Origin: Ignavibacteriaceae bacterium
Lineage (GTDB): Bacteria > Bacteroidota > Ignavibacteria > Ignavibacteriales > Ignavibacteriaceae
Reading direction: 5' to 3'
Length of the DNA stretch: 64,000 nucleotides
Assembly: GCA_023229425.1 (NCBI GenBank)
Contig: JALNZG010000005.1
Span: 124,001 to 188,000 of the forward strand
Shown: positions 1 through 7,505 of the stretch, one piece after another
Numbering within the stretch: position 1 is the stretch's first letter
How the letters are laid out: each line of letters opens with the position of its first letter
The notes under the pieces: generated by a model
The model's database searches: none
Told to the model about the DNA's origin: nothing
The model's input: only the letters and a program-made list of their open reading frames with translations
Made by a program: the position numbers and the translations under genes

Positions 1-37
1 TTATGATAATCAATGCTCCATCACCCGGAAAATATCA

Positions 38-1621
38 TTGAATAATATGTTAAGTAAAGAAAATATATTGCGCTTTACAGATTCGAATAAATCTTGTTTA
101 TTCAAGATTTGTTTTCTAATTCTCTTTCTCTTTTCTTTTGGGAACAATACGTTCGCTCAAAACTATAAAGAATTTGAGACTGGATTTTCTACAATCTTCA
201 ATCAAGGATTTAATTTAGATTCCTATTATTTCGGAAATAATCCAGCTTACTTAGATTTCAGCCTTGATGATGAATTCCTTTCACTAAAAAATATTACTAA
301 AAACAGTGAAGGTGAATTTAAAAAGTTTATTACGCCAAGAACAGATCAATCATTTGGTTTCTTTGCTTCCGGGAAGAAATCTATTGACTCAACACAGAAT
401 TTCAAGGGAAGTTTTGGCTTTTCTAAATTGGTGAGAAAAAACTGGGATTGGTTTTTTACGAGAGATTATGATACAGATAATCCATTTTTAATTGGGGACA
501 GTACTTCCGGCAGCTCAAGAATAAATGGAATTCTTATCAATGCCCAGTATGCAATAAATATTTCGGATAAGTTATCTGCCGGTGTTAATCTCGATTATAC
601 AGTCGATGAAGGTTTGAAAACCGTTTCTCCTCGTCCAACTTCTGAACATCGGGATATACACGGAAAATTAGGTATTGGTTATTCGATTAATAAAGAATTA
701 TCTCTAGGATTAACGCTGGATGTAACGGATAAAAACGAACAAATATCCTACCGCGAAGATGAAGGTTCACTTACTCAAGAAACAATTATTCTTAAATTTA
801 AAGGATACGACTTACCTAATGTCCTGAGGAAAAAAGTTGAAACAAGATATTCTTATACGAACGGATATGCTTCGGGAATTACTTTTGCTTATAATAATTC
901 TGATGATTTTAGATTAGCGGGATTCTTTAATTCGGGTTTTGAAAAAAATAGTATAAAAGATGACGCGCTTGATCCGAAGGGAGTTGGTTTTTGGAAAGAT
1001 GATTATGTAGAAGTAGGTCTAAAAGCATCTAAACATTTTTCGAAAGATATAATTACCGGGTTAAGTTATAGGTATCTAAAGAGAAATGGTTGGGCAAAAT
1101 ATCCACCGGCAGATGTTCTTTATTATGAAAGAAATCTTTACTCGCATTCTCTCATTGCCGGATACGAACAAATAATCAGCAAAGATATTTCCGCCGGACT
1201 TGAAGCGGGCATTTCAATCTTCTCGAAAAAAGAGGATGATCATTATTCTGTCGTTTATTCGTCAATTCAATTCAATCAATATTTTGGAAAAATTGGAATA
1301 AATTATAATTGGTCAGAAGATGTTTCATCATTATTTTCATACGGAGTAACTATAAGAGCAAATCAAAAATATGAATTGAATTATAACGAAAGAGGTTCAC
1401 TGTATTTCGTAAATGCACGAATATACGATTTGATTTATCTTGAATCAGCATTTCTGCAACACAGTTTTTCGCTCACCTCGGAGGTGAATGTTTGGAATTC
1501 AGATAAGATTCTTTTTCATCTGAACTATTCTACAGTAAAACCCATTTCAAGTGATTCATTTAAAAATACACACCGTTCGGAATTTGATTTCATCATTGAA
1601 TACCGTGTAAAAGTTATTTAA
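38..1621 (+). CDS. Exported beta-barrel-like protein, function unknown
   Basis: An N-terminal signal peptide is visible (hydrophobic stretch at about residues 22-38 ending FAQ), so the protein is exported. The rest is rich in alternating aromatic and polar residues with many Tyr/Phe-ended strands and closes on a short aromatic strand (EFDFIIEYRVKVI), as outer-membrane beta-barrels do. I recognise no named family. The TTG at 38 has GGAA 7 bases upstream; an ATG at 47 is the alternative but lies 16 bases from it. The next gene follows after 20 bases with a secreted product, so the two may be co-expressed. Whether the gene is first in its operon cannot be seen because the window begins just upstream. 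Confidence 0.7.
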   Translation: MNNMLSKENILRFTDSNKSCLFKICFLILFLFSFGNNTFAQNYKEFETGFSTIFNQGFNLDSYYFGNNPAYLDFSLDDEFLSLKNITKNSEGEFKKFITPRTDQSFGFFASGKKSIDSTQNFKGSFGFSKLVRKNWDWFFTRDYDTDNPFLIGDSTSGSSRINGILINAQYAINISDKLSAGVNLDYTVDEGLKTVSPRPTSEHRDIHGKLGIGYSINKELSLGLTLDVTDKNEQISYREDEGSLTQETIILKFKGYDLPNVLRKKVETRYSYTNGYASGITFAYNNSDDFRLAGFFNSGFEKNSIKDDALDPKGVGFWKDDYVEVGLKASKHFSKDIITGLSYRYLKRNGWAKYPPADVLYYERNLYSHSLIAGYEQIISKDISAGLEAGISIFSKKEDDHYSVVYSSIQFNQYFGKIGINYNWSEDVSSLFSYGVTIRANQKYELNYNERGSLYFVNARIYDLIYLESAFLQHSFSLTSEVNVWNSDKILFHLNYSTVKPISSDSFKNTHRSEFDFIIEYRVKVI

Positions 1622-1641
1622 TAACATTTGGAGAAATGATC

Positions 1642-3876
1642 GTGAAAAAGTTATTTATTTTATTCGTAATCTTTGTTTTTGCGGGAACCTCCTTTCCCCA
1701 AAATTTACAAATATTTTCTAGTCCTGATATTAAAGAAACTATTAAAGATATGGCTTTTGTCGATAGCCTTACCGGATGGATTGTATGTAACAAGGGTTTG
1801 ATCTATAAAACGACCGATGGCACAAAAACTTGGAATGAACAAAACTCCGGAATAACCAGCGATTTTGCAAAAGTTTATTTTATTGATGCGAATACCGGAT
1901 GGGCTACAACTTTAAATGGTGCGGTGCTTAAAACCACAGATGGTGGAGAAACATGGACGTCGTACAATTTTGCAAAAGTTGCTCCAAACGTTATTTTCAG
2001 TCTCTGTTATATGGTGAAATTTACCGATCATAATACCGGTTTCATTATTGCAGGAAAAATGTTGCGCATTTATCTACTTAAAACAACCGATGGCGGAGTT
2101 AATTGGGCTATAAAAGATTCCTTAGTAACAACCACAGCAAAGTACTGGTATGATCTTGATTTTAAAGGCAACAACGGAGTTTTGGTCGGAGATAAAAAGG
2201 ATATTCAAAAATATTCTACCGACGGCGGTGAAACCTGGAAATTCTCAACGGCAATTAGTGATAACTTCTTTGGAATGTTAAAATATGTAAAGTGGCTTAA
2301 TTCTACTGATGTAATTGCAATTGGAGAGGGAAACGAATTCAACGGTTTAATTCTACCGGCGTACAAATCAACCAATGGCGGTATTAATTGGGTGAAGAAA
2401 AGTCAATCATTCTCTACAGTATATGATAGAGTTAAAGATGCTTATTTCAAGAATGATCTGGAAGGAATTGGTGTTGGTAGCGATGGCTTCAGCAAAGCAT
2501 TTCTAATTAAAACTTCAGATGGAGGTGAAACCTGGTCAAATGAAGTTTTAGATTTTGCTTTCGGATTACAAGCTATTGTAGGCATTGAAAATAAAATATA
2601 TGCGCTTGGTACTTCAAGTCAAATAATTTATTCTGATGATTTTGGAACTACCTGGAAAACATCTGCAAAGAAAACACCATCCTCAATAATTAATTTTAGT
2701 TTTGCGGGAGGAAAAGGTCTCGCGGTTACAAGGAATGGAGATGTGTATGTTAGTAATGATGGAACAGGTAAATCATGGGACTATTTATCAAATGCGGGGA
2801 AAAACAATTCAGGGGCGATGATATTTCTTCCCAATAATATTGGATTCATTTTAAAAGAAAGTCGCCATATTGTAAAATCAACCGATCTTGGAACAACATG
2901 GCAGACAGTTTTATCGCCGGTTAAACCTTCCTCCAGAAATCTTATCGGTGGATTAGATTTCGGAAATAATGATAATGGATATGCCTGGTTTAGTCTTAGT
3001 ACTAATGATTATGGAGAGTATTACGTTTATAAAACAACCGACGGCGGAGATAATTGGAATCAATTAAAAATGTTTGCCGGACCGGGTTATATTTCCGGAA
3101 ATGTTGTTGCGTTTGATGCTGAAACTGCGGTACTTCTTGGTCCCGATCTTTGGACTCAAAGAACGACCGATGGTGGAACTACTTGGAACCCCGTTACTTT
3201 AATCGATTTTCCGGTTGACTTTACAAAACGAGATTTTGAAGACCTTGCAAAAATTGATGCGAACAGAGCAATGGCAATCGGAGAAGGATTTATCTGTACA
3301 ACCACAGACAAAGGAGCCACGTGGAATTATATCAATCACGGATTAAATGATATTGACTCCGGTTTTTATAAAATTGCTTTCTCCGGCGATTCGTTAGGAT
3401 ATATTGCACTATATAGTGGTGATATAATTAAAACAACAGATTTTGGTTCCACATGGAGAAAGAATAGTACTTTCTTTGATCAATATTTCTTTTTTGCTGC
3501 CGCAATAAATCCAACCGGGCAAGCATTTTTTGGAACTTCTGCGGGTTATATTTTAGGCGAAGAACCGATAGTCGGAATAGATGATGAAAAGTTTAAGATT
3601 GATTTTATCTTGAATCAAAATTATCCAAATCCATTTAATCCTACTACAATAATCCGTTATGAAATTAAAAATGCTGGGAATGTTCAATTAAAAGTATTTG
3701 ATGTACTGGGAAGGGAAGTAGCAGAATTGATAAATGAGTTTCAGATTTCAGGGAAATATAATGTTGAGTTTAACATTGAGAAGACATTGCATAAAACTTT
3801 GTCCAGTGGTATTTATATCATTCAACTCCGTTCGGGTAATATGGTTCAGATAAAAAAAGCTTCATTAATTAAGTAA
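1642..3876 (+). CDS. Secreted YCF48/BNR-like beta-propeller protein with T9SS sorting tail
   Basis: Signal peptide at the N-terminus (KKLFILFVIFVFAGTSFPQ). About 13 copies of a TTDGGxTW-type turn (for example TTDGGETW, STDGGETW, TTDKGATW, TTDFGSTW) recur about every 40-60 residues; this is the Asp-box motif of YCF48/sialidase-like propellers, so at least one propeller is expected. The last 85 residues are a Por/T9SS type A sorting domain starting at NQNYPNPFNPTT, which directs export across the outer membrane and surface attachment. An ATG at 1636 sits almost on top of GGAGA (1630-1634), so the GTG at 1642, spaced 7 bases from it, is the better start. The ligand is unknown; such proteins are often adhesins or structural surface proteins. 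Confidence 0.85.
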   Translation: MKKLFILFVIFVFAGTSFPQNLQIFSSPDIKETIKDMAFVDSLTGWIVCNKGLIYKTTDGTKTWNEQNSGITSDFAKVYFIDANTGWATTLNGAVLKTTDGGETWTSYNFAKVAPNVIFSLCYMVKFTDHNTGFIIAGKMLRIYLLKTTDGGVNWAIKDSLVTTTAKYWYDLDFKGNNGVLVGDKKDIQKYSTDGGETWKFSTAISDNFFGMLKYVKWLNSTDVIAIGEGNEFNGLILPAYKSTNGGINWVKKSQSFSTVYDRVKDAYFKNDLEGIGVGSDGFSKAFLIKTSDGGETWSNEVLDFAFGLQAIVGIENKIYALGTSSQIIYSDDFGTTWKTSAKKTPSSIINFSFAGGKGLAVTRNGDVYVSNDGTGKSWDYLSNAGKNNSGAMIFLPNNIGFILKESRHIVKSTDLGTTWQTVLSPVKPSSRNLIGGLDFGNNDNGYAWFSLSTNDYGEYYVYKTTDGGDNWNQLKMFAGPGYISGNVVAFDAETAVLLGPDLWTQRTTDGGTTWNPVTLIDFPVDFTKRDFEDLAKIDANRAMAIGEGFICTTTDKGATWNYINHGLNDIDSGFYKIAFSGDSLGYIALYSGDIIKTTDFGSTWRKNSTFFDQYFFFAAAINPTGQAFFGTSAGYILGEEPIVGIDDEKFKIDFILNQNYPNPFNPTTIIRYEIKNAGNVQLKVFDVLGREVAELINEFQISGKYNVEFNIEKTLHKTLSSGIYIIQLRSGNMVQIKKASLIK

Positions 3877-3908
3877 TTGTGTTTATTGGTCACTCAAAAG
3901 GAGATAAT

Positions 3909-6134
3909 ATGTTTTTAAGAGTAAAATATGTTTTCATTTTATTAGTTGTTTCTTTCCATTTTGGATATTCACAAGTTCAAGAAATAAAACCGGAAAAGAA
4001 AAATGCCACAGCATTTGCCATCATCATTGATGTGAATACCTATAACAATTGTAAAGATGAAGTAATTAATTATAAAAACTCCGTCGAAGCAGATGGATTA
4101 TCAACTTATATTCTCATAAGCGATTGGAAAAATCCTGATGAAGTAAAAAAAGAAATAGTAAGACTTTATAATCAAAAACCACCATTAGAAGGTGTTGTTT
4201 TTATTGGTGATATTCCTATTCCGATGATCAGAAATGCCCAACACATGACTTCGGCTTTCAAACTTGATGAGGAAAAATATCCTTGGTTCCGGTCTTCAGT
4301 TCCTTCAGATAGATTTTATGATGACTTGGACCTTAAATTTCAATATTTAAGGCAAGACAGCGTCAACAAACTTTATCATTATTATTCTTTGCTGCCGGAT
4401 TCTCCGCAAAGAATTGTAAGAGATATTTATTCGGCAAGAATTAAACCTTCCGGTATTGATATTAATAAATATGAAATTCTAAATTCATACTTAAACCGTG
4501 TTGCAAAGATCAAGAAAGAGAAAAATTATATTGACAACGCTTTGGTTTTTCTTGGACATGGGTACATATCGAATTCACTTACAGCATGGGCAGATGAAAA
4601 ACTATCTCTGCAAGAACAATTTCCCGGTTTGTTTGTTCCCGGAGGAAGAATGAAAAATCTTTTCCATGAAATGAGCCGGGAGTTGAAGGAAACCTTGATA
4701 ATGGAGCTTCAACAAGAAGGTTTGGATATCGCTTTATTTCATGCGCATGGAGATACCGATCTGCAATTACTGTTGAGTTATCCGGTAGCTCAAAATGTTG
4801 ATGAGAATATTGAGGCGGTGAAACTCTATTTAAGAAGTAAATTAAGATCGGCAAAGGATCGGAAGCAGCCGGTTGAAAAGACTAAAGAATATTTTATGAA
4901 AGAATTGAATGTTCCCGAATCTTTTTTTGATGGCGCATTCAGCGATTCTTTAATTGCAGCTGATTCTATCCTTGGATATAAGCTTGATATGTATTTAGAT
5001 GATATTCGAAAAATGAAACCGCAGCCCAAGTTTGTGATGTTTGATGAATGTTTCAACGGTTCTTTTCACTTAGATGAATATGTTGCAGGGGAATATGTTT
5101 TCGGTAATGGGAATGTTGTAGTCGGTGAAGGAAATTCCGTTAATTGTCTCCAGGATAAATGGGCTGATGAATTCTTAGGCTGGTTGAATAAGGGTGTAAG
5201 AGTTGGTTTGCGACATAAAGAGATCAATCTTTTAGAATCTCATTTGATCGGTGATCCAACATTCAGATTCAGCTCCGATTCAAAATATGATCTGAATAAA
5301 ATGCTTGTACTTGAGAGAAATAATATTGCTGCATGGCGCAAACTCTTAACAAGCGAAGACGATATTTTAAGAGAGACCGCGGTTAGGATGTTATATTATA
5401 ATTTGAAAAATAAATTTGAGAAAGAGCTGGTTGATATTTATCAGAAAGACAGATCATTTAATGTACGGATGCATGCTTTAAAAAGTCTCGCTGAAATTAA
5501 TGGAGATGGATTTAGGAATGTTTTATTCAAATCTATTAATGATCCATCTGAATATATTCGAAGAAAAACTGCCGAATGGATGGGGGAAGTCGGAGACGTA
5601 AAATATCTTCCGGCTTTAACGAAACAAGTTTTATCGGATGAATCTGAAAGGGTTGTATTTAATGGCAAAAGCGCTTTTGGATTTATAAGCATTAAAGGCT
5701 CTGTTGAAGCAGTTAAAAAAGAAATTTCGGCTGTTTCCTCAGTATCTCAAAAAACTCAGATGGAAAAATATTATATCCCCTCACTTGAAAGAAATCAAGC
5801 ATGGGTTTTTGATGAGATCATTCCTAATATAAAAAGCGATACCTTGAAGCTGAAAAAAAGAATCCAGGAAGCAAAAACATTTAGGAATTACAAATTTAGA
5901 GACGCAATACCTATTTTGATTGACCTAATACTCGATAAAAACCAACCTGATTCCTTAAGAAATTCAATTGTTGAAGCATTGGGCTGGTTCTCTTTTTCGC
6001 TGGAAAAGAATAATATTATTACAGCAGTTGAAAAAATGGTTGATGATAAAACATCAAGCGAATACTTGAGAAATGAAGCGGTTAAAACGAAAAAAAGATT
6101 AATCGAAGGCGTTAACGAAGCGATGCTTCCATAG
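3909..6134 (+). CDS. Gingipain-like (C25) peptidase-fold protein with C-terminal HEAT-like repeats
   Basis: The start is ATG 3909, preceded by AAAGGAG at a good distance; an in-frame start at 3879 lacks a ribosome site. A signal peptide (MFLRVKYVFILLVVSFHFGYSQ) shows export. Residues about 30-110 resemble the caspase/gingipain fold (AFAIIIDVNTY, GVVFIGDIPIP). Candidate catalytic residues are His280 in HAHGD and Cys381 in DECFNGSF, comparable to the His and Cys of C25 peptidases (the latter in a CVNGDF context), but separated by about 100 residues instead of about 33. Residues about 490-735 are helical and HEAT-like (RETAVRML, VRMHALKSLAEI, IRRKTAEWMGEVGD). No T9SS tail is seen. Assignment to C25 rests on motifs; peptidase activity is not proven. 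Confidence 0.7.
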   Translation: MFLRVKYVFILLVVSFHFGYSQVQEIKPEKKNATAFAIIIDVNTYNNCKDEVINYKNSVEADGLSTYILISDWKNPDEVKKEIVRLYNQKPPLEGVVFIGDIPIPMIRNAQHMTSAFKLDEEKYPWFRSSVPSDRFYDDLDLKFQYLRQDSVNKLYHYYSLLPDSPQRIVRDIYSARIKPSGIDINKYEILNSYLNRVAKIKKEKNYIDNALVFLGHGYISNSLTAWADEKLSLQEQFPGLFVPGGRMKNLFHEMSRELKETLIMELQQEGLDIALFHAHGDTDLQLLLSYPVAQNVDENIEAVKLYLRSKLRSAKDRKQPVEKTKEYFMKELNVPESFFDGAFSDSLIAADSILGYKLDMYLDDIRKMKPQPKFVMFDECFNGSFHLDEYVAGEYVFGNGNVVVGEGNSVNCLQDKWADEFLGWLNKGVRVGLRHKEINLLESHLIGDPTFRFSSDSKYDLNKMLVLERNNIAAWRKLLTSEDDILRETAVRMLYYNLKNKFEKELVDIYQKDRSFNVRMHALKSLAEINGDGFRNVLFKSINDPSEYIRRKTAEWMGEVGDVKYLPALTKQVLSDESERVVFNGKSAFGFISIKGSVEAVKKEISAVSSVSQKTQMEKYYIPSLERNQAWVFDEIIPNIKSDTLKLKKRIQEAKTFRNYKFRDAIPILIDLILDKNQPDSLRNSIVEALGWFSFSLEKNNIITAVEKMVDDKTSSEYLRNEAVKTKKRLIEGVNEAMLP

Positions 6135-6423
6135 AATATTTAAAGTTATTGGAAGAATTTCGTTGACAAGCCCAGTTGATAAAAAATAGATTACATCTTG
6201 ATAATTAATTATATTTCGTCTAAGTTTCTTAAAAAGAAAAGGGAAATATTTGGAGCGGATGTTTAACATAATGCAAAACTTGCAAAATGGAGGCTTCAAT
6301 ATTTTATTTATATCCATTAAAAAATAGGGAAAGAAACGCACTATTATTTATTTCATCAATAGTATGTAGTTTCGTTTGCCAAAGAATTTGAATTTCTTAT
6401 TTAAAGATTTGAAGGAATATAAA

Positions 6424-6942
6424 ATGACAAGAACATCAATTATAAAACAAATTACTACCGAGATTAATTATTTTGACGATGTAACGTTGAAATCAATTTT
6501 CAATTATATCTCATTTTTAAAAAACCGCGATATGATAGACCCAACAGATGAAATATTAGCCAACGAAGATGATTACAACAAAGTGCGTGAAGGATTAACC
6601 CAAGCTGCCGAGGGAAAAACATCTGCTTGGGATGATGTAAAGACAAAAATGATTAATGAACCGATTAAGGAATTGTCTGTTTATGAATTACGCGAATTGA
6701 TAGCAGAAATTGTTAAGGAAGCATTTCAAAAAGTTATCGAAAATATAAATACACCTATTGGTGATACCAATTTTCATGTGATAAAAGAAGTACAGACAGC
6801 ATATAAAGAGAGAAAAGACAGTAAAACAATTTTGAAATCAAAACATGTTCTTTCTTTACAACAAAAAGAACTGATGAAACTTTCCGAAAATGCGTTTTCT
6901 GAGTGGGATAATGCTGAAGATGAAATTTATGACAAAATGTAA
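6424..6942 (+). CDS. Antitoxin-like protein, apparently two antitoxin modules fused, partner of the downstream MazF-like toxin
   Basis: Start ATG 6424 follows GAAGGAA; an in-frame TTG at 6376 lacks a ribosome site. The first 75 residues (ITTEINYFDDVTLKSIFNYISFLK, then ILANEDDYNKVREGLTQA and AEGKTSAWDDVK) read like a complete small antitoxin with a helical N-terminus and a typical short tail. From MINEPIKELSVYELRELI (codon at 6649) a second helical module begins, ending in KLSENAFSEWDNAEDEIYDKM, an acidic tail of the sort that neutralises MazF toxins. At 172 residues it is about twice the normal antitoxin length. It overlaps the toxin start by 14 bases. The family assignment comes from motif style and gene order. 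Confidence 0.65.
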   Translation: MTRTSIIKQITTEINYFDDVTLKSIFNYISFLKNRDMIDPTDEILANEDDYNKVREGLTQAAEGKTSAWDDVKTKMINEPIKELSVYELRELIAEIVKEAFQKVIENINTPIGDTNFHVIKEVQTAYKERKDSKTILKSKHVLSLQQKELMKLSENAFSEWDNAEDEIYDKM

Positions 6943-7270
6943 AAAATGGGATATTGTTCTTGTTCCTTTTCCATTTACTGATCTTTCTTCAGTAAAAAAA
7001 AGACCGGCATTGATTATTTCACCGGATAATCAAAATCAATTTACAGATGATAAAGTAATTTTATTTATAACAAGCAACGTTAAAGAGCCGAATAGATTTG
7101 GCGATTATTTTATCAAAGATATTTATTCATCAGGATTGCCGAAACCATCTCTAATTAGAATGAAATTTGCTACTATAACAGAAAATATTATTATTAAAAA
7201 ATTGGGTAATTTATCCAAAGAAGATAGAGATGGCTTGTTAATTTTACTTATAGAATATTTCAAAAATTAA
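6929..7270 (+). CDS. MazF/PemK-type toxin (endoribonuclease-like)
   Basis: Residues 5-40 carry the hallmark of the family: WDIVLVPFPFTDLSSVKKRPALIIS, a beta-strand, the loop, and the RPALI strand. The later LPKPSLIRMKFATI corresponds to the conserved second region of PemK-like proteins. About 113 residues is the normal length. Other in-frame ATGs lie at 6911 and 6920; 6929 was chosen because it places the WDIVLVPFPF strand close to the N-terminus, as in the family, and gives a short overlap with the antitoxin gene. Family members cleave RNA in a sequence-dependent way and are silenced by the antitoxin encoded just upstream. Expression as a bicistronic unit is inferred. Confidence 0.85.
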   Translation: MTKCKKWDIVLVPFPFTDLSSVKKRPALIISPDNQNQFTDDKVILFITSNVKEPNRFGDYFIKDIYSSGLPKPSLIRMKFATITENIIIKKLGNLSKEDRDGLLILLIEYFKN

Positions 7271-7321
7271 AAAAATAACTGAGGCTTAACCAAAACTAAA
7301 TTTTAACATAACTAAATATTT

Positions 7322-7338
7322 AACGCAGCTATTGCGTT
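7322..7338 (+). terminator. Small hairpin after the toxin gene, possible terminator
   Basis: AACGCA (7322-7327), a 5-base loop and TGCGTT (7333-7338) form a perfect 6-bp stem about 50 bases after the toxin stop, followed by GTTCTT. The T-run is poor, so termination is only possible, not clear. Confidence 0.3.
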
Positions 7339-7367
7339 GTTCTTAGTCGGAAACTGGTAATTTTCAA

Positions 7368-7430
7368 ATCACAAGAACAAGCAAGAAGGTTGCGTCCAGA
7401 AATGGACGCACTTTCTTATGTCTTTGTGAT
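7368..7430. repeat. Long imperfect inverted repeat upstream of hsdR
   Basis: The arms 7368-7397 and 7404-7430 pair through ATCACAA at the outside and TGCGTCC/GGACGCA at the inside, with a few unpaired bases between. A third TGCGTCC occurs at 7469-7475, directly before a run of seven T, so GGACGCA (7404-7410) could pair with either copy. The arrangement could be a structured leader for hsdR (start 7506) or a leftover repeat end. Confidence 0.5.
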
Positions 7431-7505
7431 GGGCATACCAGTGCCTCGGCTAAGGATGTAACGAATGTTGCGTCCTTTTTTTGTTTTAAAGAGTTTGAAT
7501 GGAAT

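Noticed and set aside
6163..6192. TTGACA with 18 bases to TAGATT, a sigma70-like pair before the antitoxin gene
   Set aside because: This lineage uses a different promoter pattern and the pair lies more than 200 bases from the gene; chance match in AT-rich DNA is likely.
6259..6327. A 22-codon frame (start ATG 6259 with GGAGCGG before it) upstream of the antitoxin gene
   Set aside because: A ribosome-like site is present, but the peptide is very short, shows no recognisable feature, and nothing else supports it.
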